Shown here one piece after another: positions 52,863 to 62,538 of a stretch of 64,000 nt of DNA. The position numbers and the translations under genes were made by a program. The notes under the pieces are model-generated. The model searched no databases. It saw only the letters and a list, made by a program, of their open reading frames with translations, and had not been told where the DNA came from. Every line of letters starts with the position of its first letter. The first letter of the stretch is position 1. Origin of the DNA: Neptunomonas antarctica (GTDB taxonomy: Bacteria > Pseudomonadota > Gammaproteobacteria > Pseudomonadales > Balneatricaceae); the NCBI RefSeq assembly GCF_001305295.1, contig NZ_LJSI01000035.1, positions 62,001-126,000 on the forward strand, read 5' to 3'.

Positions 52863-53819
52863 GTGTCACTTTACCTCGATACATTAGCGTTCACGGCTAA
52901 TATTGTTGCACCCATTTTTTTCATCGTATTTATCGGTGTTTTACTTAAGCGTATCCGCCTGATTGATGATGCTTTTGTGAGTACAGGCTCCCGGCTGGTG
53001 TTTGTTATTACGCTGCCAATACTGGTGTTCATGAGTATTGCCAAAACCGATTTCCAAGCAGTTTTTAATCCAACACAACTTAGCTATGTTGCAGCGGGCA
53101 CGCTCATTACGTTTGCAGGCATCTGGGTACTGGCAAAACGCTGGATTCATACACCTGAAGATCTCGGCGTATTTATTCAAGGAGCTTTTCGCAGCAATTT
53201 TGGCATTATTGGCTTAGCCGTTAGCTTTAACCTGTTTGGCCAAGCGGGCTTAGCACAGGCGGCGCTATTACTCGCGCTGGTGATTCCACTTTATAATGTG
53301 CTGTCTATTTTGGCGCTCACGCTTCCTATGAAAAATAGTAATGCGTTGTCCCCATCCGGCATCATGCTCGCGATCATCAAAAACCCGTTGATTATTGCTG
53401 TATTCCTGGCGCTCCCCTTTTCCTATTTTGGCTTCTTTTTGCCTGAAGTCATCGAAAAAACCGGGCGCTATTTTGCTAATCTCACATTACCCTTAGCACT
53501 CTTAACCATCGGCGCCACGCTCAATCTAAAGAGCCTGAAACACTCCTCCATTCAAGCATTTTGGGCAACAGCCACTAAGTTACTGATTCTTCCAGTACTA
53601 CTTACTTACGGCGCCTGGCTGCTAGGCTTTAAAGGCCAGGATCTGGCATTGATGTTTGTTCTGTTTGGCTGCCCAACAGCAGCGGCCAGTTTTGTCATGG
53701 CAAAAGCCATGAAGGGGAACGCTCAACTGGCGGCCAATATAATATTAACGACCACTCTTGGCTCTATTTTTACGCTAAGCACTGGAATTTACCTGTTGAA
53801 AATGCTGGAGATTATTTAA
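52863..53819 (+). CDS. AEC-family (auxin efflux carrier-like) transporter
   Basis: This 318-residue inner-membrane protein has ten hydrophobic segments and the family stretches NIVAPIFFIVFIGVLLKRI, GAFRSNFGIIGLAV and FGCPTAAASFVMAKAM. Bacterial members move dicarboxylates such as malate or malonate, or other metabolites. The GTG at 52863 is chosen because GGAG is 6 nt before it; the open frame starts earlier at 52800 with TTG. The ankyrin gene follows after 2 nt. Confidence 0.85.
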   Translation: MSLYLDTLAFTANIVAPIFFIVFIGVLLKRIRLIDDAFVSTGSRLVFVITLPILVFMSIAKTDFQAVFNPTQLSYVAAGTLITFAGIWVLAKRWIHTPEDLGVFIQGAFRSNFGIIGLAVSFNLFGQAGLAQAALLLALVIPLYNVLSILALTLPMKNSNALSPSGIMLAIIKNPLIIAVFLALPFSYFGFFLPEVIEKTGRYFANLTLPLALLTIGATLNLKSLKHSSIQAFWATATKLLILPVLLTYGAWLLGFKGQDLALMFVLFGCPTAAASFVMAKAMKGNAQLAANIILTTTLGSIFTLSTGIYLLKMLEII

Positions 53820-53821
53820 AG

Positions 53822-54457
53822 ATGTCTGCTTTGATACTTGATTACTTCAAAAAACAAAAGAAAAACAAGCTGATTAAGGTGATTGAGTCGGGCGACCTGA
53901 CATCCCTCTCTAAACGCTTAAAAGCGCTTGATCCTGCAGTATTGGAGGCATCCGACAATATTCACCTGTCAGCCATAGAAGTGGCTATCAGGGCAGGTCA
54001 GGCGAAAGCAATGGAGCTTATTATTAGCGCCGGAGCTGATATAAAAAAACTCGCCTCAAGTCACGAACCATATCTATTGCTGGCCCTGCAACAAAAACAA
54101 AGCCTGGCATTAATTAGCGTACTGTTACAATCTGGCACGAACTCTGAACAGATCATTAATGAAACGGATACGCATGTCGTCACCGCCTGTTTCCGACATT
54201 GTTCCCCGGCAGAGCTAATATTGCATCTTGGTCGTTTCCTACAATATGGTATGGATCTGAACCAACCCGATTCTCATGGTTTGACCGCACTTGATCATGC
54301 TCTGAAAACAGAGAATAAAGAACTGCTGAATTTTCTGATTACCTCAGGTGCTCAGCCACCTGAGGTATGGCCGGAATCGCTACCCGATAACCTGCGCTCA
54401 CATCTGCAACGCTGTGTTGATGATATCCGGATTCGGCAGATGTTTTTAGAGCAGTAG
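53822..54457 (+). CDS. Ankyrin repeat protein
   Basis: This 211-residue protein has about four ankyrin-like repeats: IHLSAIEVAIRAGQAKAMEL, EPYLLLALQQKQSLALISVL, PAELILHLGRFLQYGMDLNQ and DSHGLTALDHALKTENKELL. No signal peptide is seen, so it is probably cytoplasmic and binds another protein. It is 2 nt after the AEC transporter gene, so they are cotranscribed; the reason is unknown. Confidence 0.78.
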   Translation: MSALILDYFKKQKKNKLIKVIESGDLTSLSKRLKALDPAVLEASDNIHLSAIEVAIRAGQAKAMELIISAGADIKKLASSHEPYLLLALQQKQSLALISVLLQSGTNSEQIINETDTHVVTACFRHCSPAELILHLGRFLQYGMDLNQPDSHGLTALDHALKTENKELLNFLITSGAQPPEVWPESLPDNLRSHLQRCVDDIRIRQMFLEQ

Positions 54458-54501
54458 ATTTTTTATCAAGCGCCTGGCAGCCTATCTGACCTAACGCTGC
54501 T

Positions 54502-55326
54502 CTATATACGTGCTGAAAAATGCCATTCGGAATCACCCATCACATTACGTACCGCCGACTTAATAGATTCTTCAATCGCCTCATCCTGCAATTCATAAAG
54601 CCCACACAAGCCTAACGCTTTACGCAAATCCACCTGCAAGCCTAGGTATTCCATCACCACGCGAGCACAACTCGGCGTTCGCACACCGCTGGCGGGTACG
54701 CCGATTCTCAAGCCATTCAAACGGCTGATACGGTTTTTATAATTGGGAATAAGAATAGTTTCAGTCACCTCATTGGTTGCCAGCGCTTCATAATCCATCA
54801 TAAAGATGCGATCCGTCAAAAACAGCGCCGTTCCCAGATACTTGCTATGAAATACAGCTTCCCCTGCATTTTCTTTCAAACGCTCGGTACGTTGATAATA
54901 ATATCCTTGATCGCGTTTTTCGATACAGATCAAGTTTCTCAGAATCATGCCCGGGCACGCCATCGACATATAATATTCAAAATAATAACCCAGATATTTT
55001 CCCATCTGAGACGAACCTGCATTGTTTAGCATCTGTAAATGACGATCTTCTATTCGCGGCTGTCCCGACGTAGTCACCACTCTTGGCCGCACCTGTATCA
55101 AACGCTCAAACTGAGCCGCAGGTAACAATAATTCATATTCCTCCACACCAAAAAAATCGCAGAGTTTCCGCATCGTTTTGGGCGATGGTTTATACCGCCC
55201 GCTGAGGTAACGGTTGAACTGCGTTCGGTTAAGAGCCAAACGACGGCACACGTCCGCAATCGAATCATAATAACTACAAAGTAATTTCAGGTTGCTGGAT
55301 AGATCCTGATACATACATAAACCCAT
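54502..55326 (-). CDS. Helix-turn-helix regulator (XRE-like)
   Basis: This 274-residue protein has an N-terminal HTH (about 20-65, DSIADVCRRLALNRTQFNRY with LSGRYKPSPKTMRKLCDFFG) and a long C-terminal domain of unknown fold with RNLICIEKRDQGYYYQRTER. It is divergent to aspA-ansA with a 109-bp gap, so it probably senses an amino acid and controls that operon. An ATG 12 nt further in (55314) is an alternative start. No ligand can be named. Confidence 0.8.
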   Translation of the reverse strand: MGLCMYQDLSSNLKLLCSYYDSIADVCRRLALNRTQFNRYLSGRYKPSPKTMRKLCDFFGVEEYELLLPAAQFERLIQVRPRVVTTSGQPRIEDRHLQMLNNAGSSQMGKYLGYYFEYYMSMACPGMILRNLICIEKRDQGYYYQRTERLKENAGEAVFHSKYLGTALFLTDRIFMMDYEALATNEVTETILIPNYKNRISRLNGLRIGVPASGVRTPSCARVVMEYLGLQVDLRKALGLCGLYELQDEAIEESIKSAVRNVMGDSEWHFSARI

Positions 55327-55471
55327 TGATATCGACGCTTGAGTATAGTGATGCTATATGGCGCACTGCAAGCAGCAAATAGCATCATAAACTGCATCGC
55401 TGCCTAATCGTTAGAGACTACTTAAGTGTGATTCAATGTCACACATAAATATAACTAAGGGCGCAGACCTA

Positions 55472-56887
55472 ATGACAAACAGAATTGAGCACGATCTATT
55501 AGGCGATGAGACGCTTCCCGACAATGCCTGGTATGGTATTCAAACACTGCGTGCATTACGCAACTTCAATATAACCGGCGTGCCGATCCATCATTTTTAC
55601 GATCTGATCAATACGCTGGCGATGGTCAAAGAGGCATCCGCCGAGGCCAATCATGAACTGGGGATTCTCAGCAGCAAAAAAACTAACGCGATACGCCAGG
55701 CCTGCATGCGCATCCGTGAGGGCGAATTACATAATCAATTTGTTGTCGATCTGATTCAGGGCGGCGCGGGCACGTCGACTAACATGAATGCCAACGAGGT
55801 TATCGCTAACCTGTCACTCTCCATCATGGGCCATGAAAAAGGCGAATATCAGTATTTACATCCTAATAATGACGTCAACAAATCACAATCGACCAATGAT
55901 GCTTATCCAACAGCCGCACGCTTAGCCATTGTGTTAAGCACCCAAACACTGATTTACGCGCTGTCTTCAATCAAAAAAAGCTTAGAAAAAAAATCTGAAG
56001 AATTCTCAGGCATTCTGAAGATGGGACGCACACAACTGCAAGACGCTGTACCCATGACACTGGGACAGGAATTTAAAGCATTTGCCGTCACGCTGGGGGA
56101 AGACATCCAGCGCATAGAGGAAACCAGCAAACTCTTATGTGAAGTAAACCTGGGCGGCACAGCGATTGGCACCGGTATTAATACACATAAAGACTATGCA
56201 AAATCAGCTATCAGCCACCTCGCGCGTATATCATCATTACCTGTGGTTGCCGCAGAGCACCTAATAGAAGCCACGTCTGATATGGGCGCTTTTGTTAGCA
56301 TGTCCAGTATCCAGAAACGCCTGGCTATTAAACTATCAAAAATATGTAATGACTTACGTCTTCTTTCCAGCGGACCACGCGCAGGATTCAATGAGATCAA
56401 CTTGCCTGCGATGCAAGCCGGTTCATCAATAATGCCGGGGAAAGTGAACCCTGTGATTCCTGAAGCCGTTAACCAAACAGCTTTTCAAGTGATCGGTCAT
56501 GATCTGACTGTTACAATGGCAGCAGAAGCAGGACAACTTCAACTCAACGCGATGGAGCCGGTCATCATTTATAATATTCTAAACTCCATGAAAATGCTGA
56601 GTTCTGCCATTTATATGCTGGATCATCGCTGTATACGAGGCATTACCGCTAACAAAGAACATTGTCACCATCAGGTAAAAGACAGCATCGGCATGATTAC
56701 GGCGCTGGTACCTTATATCGGCTACGATAACGCTTCTCGCATAGCCCGTAATGCGTTGCTCAGTCGCTCAACCGTCGGCGAGCTGATTCTTAAAGAGAGT
56801 CTACTGGATGCCGCAACGCTGGATCGCCTGATGTCCCCGCAAGCAATGCTCAATCCAATGGAAACGCCGTATGAGGCTGCGATATGA
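55472..56887 (+). CDS. aspA: Aspartate ammonia-lyase
   Basis: This 471-residue enzyme splits L-aspartate into fumarate and ammonia. Fumarase/aspartase motifs are visible: NDAYPTAARLA, the signature GSSIMPGKVNP with the catalytic Ser loop, and IEHDLLGDETLPDNAWYG at the start. Length agrees with AspA. The start at 55472 is preferred over an ATG 36 nt upstream that lacks a ribosome site; its own site AAGGGC is only moderate. Its stop overlaps ansA by 4 nt. Together they turn asparagine to fumarate and two ammonia. Confidence 0.92.
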   Translation: MTNRIEHDLLGDETLPDNAWYGIQTLRALRNFNITGVPIHHFYDLINTLAMVKEASAEANHELGILSSKKTNAIRQACMRIREGELHNQFVVDLIQGGAGTSTNMNANEVIANLSLSIMGHEKGEYQYLHPNNDVNKSQSTNDAYPTAARLAIVLSTQTLIYALSSIKKSLEKKSEEFSGILKMGRTQLQDAVPMTLGQEFKAFAVTLGEDIQRIEETSKLLCEVNLGGTAIGTGINTHKDYAKSAISHLARISSLPVVAAEHLIEATSDMGAFVSMSSIQKRLAIKLSKICNDLRLLSSGPRAGFNEINLPAMQAGSSIMPGKVNPVIPEAVNQTAFQVIGHDLTVTMAAEAGQLQLNAMEPVIIYNILNSMKMLSSAIYMLDHRCIRGITANKEHCHHQVKDSIGMITALVPYIGYDNASRIARNALLSRSTVGELILKESLLDAATLDRLMSPQAMLNPMETPYEAAI

Positions 56888-57924
56888 ATAAGCCCCGCGT
56901 TTTAATTATTTACACCGGTGGCACGATTGGTATGTGGCCATCACCCGATGGCTATGCACCTCAGGGAGGCTTTAGCGGATTACTGGAACAAAGACTCAAC
57001 CAGGTCTCTATTTCCGCACTGCAACCTTTTGATATTATCGAGCTGGATAAGCTGATCGACAGTTCCAATATTGTGCCTGACGATTGGACAACTTTGGCCA
57101 AACTGATTATCCAGAATTATGACGAATATGACGGTTTTGTGGTATTACATGGTACAGACACCATGGCTTACACCGCCTCAGCTCTGTCTTTCATACTGGC
57201 AGGGCTAACCAAGCCGGTCATACTCACAGGCTCGCAGATCCCGCTGGCACAACCTCGTACGGATGCTACCAACAACCTGCTGAATGCAATTGAATTTGCC
57301 CGCGAGCCCAGCAATCAGGAAGTATGCATCTGCTTCGACAGCCAACTACTGCGGGGCAATCGTGCCAAAAAAGTGCATACATCCGCTCTGCGTGCCTTTG
57401 CATCCCCCAATTTTTCTTCACTGGGCCACTCCGGAATTCAGGTTGAACTCTACGCTACATCCGTACAGAGCTTAGATAAGAGCGATACTGACCATCATTT
57501 CAATATATCCGACTTTCAACAACCGACGCTTAGCCATCAGGTTGCTCAGCTGCACTTATACCCTGGTATCAGTGATGCTCAGCTGGATGCAGTGTTAGAT
57601 AATGAAGCGACTCGGGGTGTTGTAATGCTAAGCTTTGGCGCAGGCAACCCTCCCGATAGCAACCAACATTTAATGACGTTATTGGATAAGGCAAACCAAC
57701 GCGGCGTTGTTATCGTCAATCTGACGTTATGCCATTCGGGGCAGGTAATACAGGGCTCTTATGCAACGGGTGCTAAGCTGAATAAATTGGGGGTTATTCC
57801 TGGGTCAGACATGACGGTTGAAGCGGCTTTTACTAAACTGATTTTCTTATTAGCAACACAAACAGATATATCCCGCGTGAAAGCGTTGATGGCAACATCG
57901 CTGTGCGGAGAACTGACAAGCTAA
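56884..57924 (+). CDS. ansA: L-asparaginase, cytoplasmic type I
   Basis: This 346-residue enzyme hydrolyses L-asparagine to aspartate and ammonia. It has the first catalytic Thr in IYTGGTIGMW and the second in VLHGTDTMAYTASAL, plus the SQIPLAQPRTDA stretch. There is no signal peptide, so it is the cytoplasmic form. It overlaps aspA by 4 nt and feeds its product to it. The divergent HTH protein is the likely regulator. Confidence 0.92.
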   Translation: MNKPRVLIIYTGGTIGMWPSPDGYAPQGGFSGLLEQRLNQVSISALQPFDIIELDKLIDSSNIVPDDWTTLAKLIIQNYDEYDGFVVLHGTDTMAYTASALSFILAGLTKPVILTGSQIPLAQPRTDATNNLLNAIEFAREPSNQEVCICFDSQLLRGNRAKKVHTSALRAFASPNFSSLGHSGIQVELYATSVQSLDKSDTDHHFNISDFQQPTLSHQVAQLHLYPGISDAQLDAVLDNEATRGVVMLSFGAGNPPDSNQHLMTLLDKANQRGVVIVNLTLCHSGQVIQGSYATGAKLNKLGVIPGSDMTVEAAFTKLIFLLATQTDISRVKALMATSLCGELTS

Positions 57925-57928
57925 CCGT

Positions 57929-58378
57929 TTAAGCGGAGCGTATCCCAAGCCGTCGAATTTCAATAGCAGGGCAGCGGTCCATCACCACATCTAACCCTGC
58001 CGCTACAGCACGCTGAGCTGCCGACTGATTAATCACACCCAGCTGCATCCAAACAGCGCGGGCGCCAATGCTAATTGCCTCATCCACAACCTCCCCCGCC
58101 GCTTCAGAGTTACGGAATATATCCACCAAATCAACTGACTCATTGATCTCATGTAGGGACGCTACAATCGTTTGATCCAGAATTGACTGGCCTGCCTTAA
58201 TCGGATTAACAGGGATAACCTGATATCCCTGACTCAATAAAAAAGCCATCACCCGGTAACTGGCACGCTCTGGTTTGGGGCTGGCACCGACTAATGCAAT
58301 AACCCGACTATTTTCAAGTATGCGCTTAACTGTTTCTATCTCATTGATACGGCTCTCATTCATATAAGGTTCAATCAC
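57929..58378 (-). CDS. CoA-binding protein (YccU-like)
   Basis: This 149-residue Rossmann-fold protein has VIALVGASPKPERASYRVMA and the YQVIPVNPIK, EAISIGARAVWMQLG stretches of the CoA_binding/YccU family, which binds CoA in some crystal structures; its role is unknown. It is read from GTG at 58378, 6 nt after a perfect AAGGAGG, rather than from the ATG at 58363 or at 58399. It overlaps the moeB stop by 8 nt, so it ends the hemA-prfA-prmC-moeB block. Confidence 0.85.
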   Translation of the reverse strand: MIEPYMNESRINEIETVKRILENSRVIALVGASPKPERASYRVMAFLLSQGYQVIPVNPIKAGQSILDQTIVASLHEINESVDLVDIFRNSEAAGEVVDEAISIGARAVWMQLGVINQSAAQRAVAAGLDVVMDRCPAIEIRRLGIRSA

Positions 58379-59135
58379 AGAAAGCCTCCTTATCTCCACA
58401 GACAGGGCACGCAGGGTCTTGCTTTAGTTTAAGCGAACGCCATTCCATATGTTTTGCATCCAGCAGCAACAGACGGCCCGTGAGCGTAGTACCAATATCA
58501 GCCAGTACTTTGAGCGCTTCCAATGCCTGCATCGATCCAATGATACCGACCAGAGGCGAGAGCACGCCTGATTCAGAACAGGTCAGGGTTTCATCTTCTC
58601 CTTCTTTGTACAAACATTGGTAACAGGGACTCCCTTCAACGCCTGGCTGGAACACGGCAATCTGACCTTCCATACGAATGGCAGCACCCGACACTAAAGG
58701 TTTTTTATGGGCCACACATGCCCGGTTAACCGCAAAGCGCGTAGAAAAGTTATCGGTACAATCGAGCACCAGATCAACGTCAGCAACCAGCGCCTGTAAT
58801 GTTTCTTCATCCAACCGCTCAGCCCGCGTCACGATCCTGATATCGGGATTAATGTCGCGTAACATCTGTGCCGCCGAATCGACTTTATTCATGCCGATAC
58901 GTGCGGTGGTATGTACAATCTGACGCTGCAAGTTGGACAGGTCTACCTGATCATCGTCCACTAGCACTAATTCACCGATACCAGCGGCGGCCAGATAAAG
59001 TCCAACAGGACTCCCCAAGCCTCCTAATCCTAAAATAAGAACCTTAGCGCCTAACCAGCGCTCCTGACCATCAATATCCACATCCGTGAGCATAATCTGG
59101 CGACTGTAGCGCAGTAGTTGTTCATCAGTCAGCAT
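58371..59135 (-). CDS. moeB: Molybdopterin-synthase adenylyltransferase MoeB/HesA-like
   Basis: This 254-residue E1-like enzyme has ILGLGGLGSPVGLYL with the ATP-binding glycines, VDDDQVDLSNLQRQI with the Arg finger, DCTDNFSTRFAVN and two zinc-binding pairs CYQC and CPVC. It activates the C-terminal Gly of a ubiquitin-like partner (MoaD) for thiolation. In many gammaproteobacteria this moeB copy follows prmC, as here. It overlaps prmC by 11 nt. Confidence 0.88.
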   Translation of the reverse strand: MLTDEQLLRYSRQIMLTDVDIDGQERWLGAKVLILGLGGLGSPVGLYLAAAGIGELVLVDDDQVDLSNLQRQIVHTTARIGMNKVDSAAQMLRDINPDIRIVTRAERLDEETLQALVADVDLVLDCTDNFSTRFAVNRACVAHKKPLVSGAAIRMEGQIAVFQPGVEGSPCYQCLYKEGEDETLTCSESGVLSPLVGIIGSMQALEALKVLADIGTTLTGRLLLLDAKHMEWRSLKLKQDPACPVCGDKEAFCD

Positions 59136-59967
59136 TGCTATTTCTCCAACATCCTAACGTTACCCGGTCGTTTCCGGCATAATCCTGGTAGGTAACCACG
59201 TCGCTATAACCTTCTTCTGAGAAGAGAGACCTTACCGCTGTTGCCTGTTGATAACCGTGCTCGAACAATAACCAGCCGCCCTCCGCCAGATACTGACATG
59301 ATGCGGTAATAATATGCCGGATATCAGATAAGCCATCCTCGCCAGCAACTAAAGCACTGAGCGGTTCAAAGCGAACATCACCTTGCTGCAGATGTTCATC
59401 TGCCTGATCAATATAAGGAGGATTACTAACAATCATATCAAAACGGCCTTCAAGCGGTTCCAGCCAACTGCCCTGCACGAACGTCACATGAGCTAAACCG
59501 AGTCTGGTTTGATTGCGCTTAGCGAGCTCAACAGCACCAATAATACGATCACAGCCCCAGACATCCCAGGCAGATCGCTCGCTCGCCAGCGCCAAGGCAA
59601 TAGCACCGGTTCCCGTGCCTAAATCAGCCACGCGTAATGGGATATTCGGAAGGAGGTTTAATGCCGTTTCTACCAGCACTTCAGTGTCGGCGCGAGGAAT
59701 CAGCGTATCCGCAGATACCTCAAGATCCAGCGTCCAGAATGCCTGCATTCCCAGAATGTAAGCGACCGGCTCACCTCTTTGGCGACGTTCGAGACATTGA
59801 TAAAAGCGCTGTACTTTCGCTTCGGTTAGCTCTTTTTCAGGCCAGGTCATTAGGTAACTGGAGGGTTTTTCCAATACATGGCATAAAAACAGCTCGGTAT
59901 CCAAGCGTGGCGAATCACTAACGTCCTCAAGCCTTTGCGCTAACTTCAGCACCTCAGCAATTCGCAT
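59125..59967 (-). CDS. prmC: Peptide chain release factor glutamine methyltransferase
   Basis: This 280-residue SAM-dependent enzyme methylates the Gln of the GGQ motif in release factors RF1 and RF2. It has the helical N-terminal domain, the SAM loop VADLGTGTGAIALALA and the substrate Gln-binding NPPY in MIVSNPPYID. It directly follows prfA, which encodes one of its substrates. The gap is 14 nt. Confidence 0.93.
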   Translation of the reverse strand: MRIAEVLKLAQRLEDVSDSPRLDTELFLCHVLEKPSSYLMTWPEKELTEAKVQRFYQCLERRQRGEPVAYILGMQAFWTLDLEVSADTLIPRADTEVLVETALNLLPNIPLRVADLGTGTGAIALALASERSAWDVWGCDRIIGAVELAKRNQTRLGLAHVTFVQGSWLEPLEGRFDMIVSNPPYIDQADEHLQQGDVRFEPLSALVAGEDGLSDIRHIITASCQYLAEGGWLLFEHGYQQATAVRSLFSEEGYSDVVTYQDYAGNDRVTLGCWRNSNAD

Positions 59968-59981
59968 ACTCTACTCTCCGG

Positions 59982-61064
59982 TTATTCTGACAAAGCGCCT
60001 AACAGCTCTGCCTGATATTCATGCATCAGCGGATTAATCACTTCTTCGAGCTTGCCTTCCATGATCTCATCCAGCTTGTAAAGCGTCAGGTTAATGCGAT
60101 GATCAGTCACTCGCCCCTGTGGATAATTATAGGTACGGATACGTTCCGATCGATCGCCACTACCCACCAGACTCTTACGGGTCGTTGCTTGTTCTGCCTC
60201 ATGCTTTTCCAACTCGGCCGCTTGCAGCCGTGACGCCAGCAATGCCATCGCTTTTGCACGGTTCTTATGTTGCGAGCGTTCTTCCTGACACTCGACAACC
60301 ACCCCCGTCGGTATATGCGTCAAACGGATAGCTGAGTCTGTTTTGTTGATATGCTGCCCACCCGCACCTGAGGCACGATAGGTATCAACCCGCAAGTCAG
60401 ATTTGTTAATCTGGATTTTTTCAACATCATCCAGTTCCGGCATGACGGCCACGGTGCAAGCCGAAGTATGAATACGGCCCTGTGATTCAGTTTCAGGCAC
60501 ACGCTGTACGCGATGCGCACCTGATTCAAATTTCATACGCGAGTAGACATCCTGACCAACGATGCGGGCAACCAGCTCTTTATAGCCACCGTGGTCGCCT
60601 TCATTACTACTGACCACTTCAATACGCCAACCCTGCACTTCCGCAAACTTAGAGTACATTCTGAAAAGATTTCCCGAGAAAATAGCCGCTTCATCGCCAC
60701 CGGTACCAGCACGAATCTCAAGAAAAACGTTACTACCATCATTAGGATCTTTAGGTAACAGATGCACCTGAAGCTCTTCTTCAAGCGTAACGATACGCGC
60801 CTGAGCATCCAACCACTCATCTTTGGCCATCTCACGCATATCCGGATCGCTGTCTTGCATCATCAGCTGCGCTTCGTCAACATCACTCACTGCCTGCTGA
60901 TAAGCAGCATATGCCTGAACCACAGGTTCCAGTTCAGAATACTCTTTAGAATAATCCCGAAATTTGTTTTGATCTGAAATAACACCCGCATCACTTAACA
61001 GTGCGGACAATTCTTCAAAGCGATCTGCCAGCTTATCCAGCTTGGCTTGAATAGACTCTTTCAT
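59982..61064 (-). CDS. prfA: Peptide chain release factor 1
   Basis: This 360-residue release factor recognises UAA and UAG. It has the anticodon-like tripeptide segment [20 protein letters not shown] (PET: the PxT motif for RF1) and the catalytic GGQ in [15 protein letters not shown]. Length is standard. It lies 3 nt after the hemA stop, the usual hemA-prfA order. Confidence 0.95.
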   Translation of the reverse strand: MKESIQAKLDKLADRFEELSALLSDAGVISDQNKFRDYSKEYSELEPVVQAYAAYQQAVSDVDEAQLMMQDSDPDMREMAKDEWLDAQARIVTLEEELQVHLLPKDPNDGSNVFLEIRAGTGGDEAAIFSGNLFRMYSKFAEVQGWRIEVVSSNEGDHGGYKELVARIVGQDVYSRMKFESGAHRVQRVPETESQGRIHTSACTVAVMPELDDVEKIQINKSDLRVDTYRASGAGGQHINKTDSAIRLTHIPTGVVVECQEERSQHKNRAKAMALLASRLQAAELEKHEAEQATTRKSLVGSGDRSERIRTYNYPQGRVTDHRINLTLYKLDEIMEGKLEEVINPLMHEYQAELLGALSE

Positions 61065-61067
61065 GTA

Positions 61068-62333
61068 TCAATTTTCGTCCGAATCAGACAACTGGAAAAG
61101 TGTTTGCGCCATAGTAACGACGTCAGATTGACCTTCGGCGCTCGCTTTTCTAAGTTGAATTGTGGGGTGGTGAAGTACTTTATTAGTTAAACGTCGTGCC
61201 ATCTGGGTAAGCACTTCTTCTGGATCTGTACCTTTTCTAAGCTGTTTCAAGGCGGCTTCAACCTCCTTATCCCTTAGCGACTCATAATGCCCACGTAACT
61301 GAGTGACAGTATCAACGGCATCTAATGAGCGTAACCGGCGCATAAAATCATGCGCTCCGACTTCTATAATAGCTTCAGCTTCTTTTGCTGCGCTCTGTCG
61401 ACTGCGCTGGTTTTCTTCAATCACTTCACGCAAATCATCAACCGTATATAAATACACATCATCCAAATCAGCAACTTGCGGTTCAATATCCCGGGGGACG
61501 GCAATATCAACCATAAAAATAGGACGATGTTTGCGTTTTTTCAATGCATTTTCGACAGCACCTTTACCAAGAATAGGCAGCTGGCTCGCTGTTGAAGAAA
61601 TAATAATATCTGCTCGGGCCAATGCATCAGGAATATCACCCAAGATGATAGCCTTACCATTGAACGTTTCAGCCAAGTGTAAAGCACGGCTTAATGTCCG
61701 GTTAGCCACGGTAATATCGCTTACACCCGCGTTTACCAAATGCTGAGCAACCAGTTCAATGGTCTCACCCGCACCAATCAACAGCGCGCGACTGTCTTTA
61801 AGATCAGAAAATATATGCTGTGCTAAATTAACGGCAGCGTACGCCACTGACACTGGGTTTTCACCGATAGCCGTATCCGTACGGACTTTTTTAGCAACGG
61901 AGAAGGTCTGTTGAAATAAGCGCCCTAACTCAGCCCCGACAAAACCACATTCCTGCGAGACTGAATACGCGGACTTAAGCTGCCCGAGAATCTGAGGCTC
62001 GCCCAACACTAATGAATCGAGCCCACTGGCGACGCGCATCATATGCTTCGCCGCTGACTCATCCCAATACGCATAGGAACAGGCTTCCAACTCACTTAAC
62101 TCAAGGCCATGATACTCCCCAAGCCACTCAAGCACGGCGCGCGTCCCCGGCAGATCGGTGGAGCAGTAGAGCTCCGTACGGTTACAGGTTGACAGAATGG
62201 CAATTTCTTTTAGCTGTGCGAAACCATGGGCCTGCTTAAGAGCATCCCCTAATTTATCCGGACTAAATGCCACCCGTTCGCGAACGGAAACAGAAGCCGT
62301 TTTATGATTAATGCCTAAAGCGAGAAGAGACAT
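61068..62333 (-). CDS. hemA: Glutamyl-tRNA reductase
   Basis: This 421-residue enzyme reduces glutamyl-tRNA to glutamate-1-semialdehyde, the first committed step of tetrapyrrole synthesis by the C5 pathway. It has the N-terminal [18 protein letters not shown], the catalytic Cys in [26 protein letters not shown] and the NADPH fold [17 protein letters not shown]. It is the first gene of hemA-prfA-prmC-moeB. The start has no clear ribosome site. The 205-bp gap to the divergent gene holds its promoter. Confidence 0.95.
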   Translation of the reverse strand: MSLLALGINHKTASVSVRERVAFSPDKLGDALKQAHGFAQLKEIAILSTCNRTELYCSTDLPGTRAVLEWLGEYHGLELSELEACSYAYWDESAAKHMMRVASGLDSLVLGEPQILGQLKSAYSVSQECGFVGAELGRLFQQTFSVAKKVRTDTAIGENPVSVAYAAVNLAQHIFSDLKDSRALLIGAGETIELVAQHLVNAGVSDITVANRTLSRALHLAETFNGKAIILGDIPDALARADIIISSTASQLPILGKGAVENALKKRKHRPIFMVDIAVPRDIEPQVADLDDVYLYTVDDLREVIEENQRSRQSAAKEAEAIIEVGAHDFMRRLRSLDAVDTVTQLRGHYESLRDKEVEAALKQLRKGTDPEEVLTQMARRLTNKVLHHPTIQLRKASAEGQSDVVTMAQTLFQLSDSDEN

Positions 62334-62538
62334 GGAACGATTAACTACACCAAACGACTAAACAAGCGGGCAATGATACACCCGTTTAATGCAAAACATA
62401 AAACTACCAGAGATTGAAAGTGTATTAAATGGAACCTATTACGGCTGTATTACACTAATCTGAGTATGCTTTAGCGCTGACAAGCCCTATCAATATTCAC
62501 TTATACTGGTAATAGTAGTGACATCAGTGGTAATAATA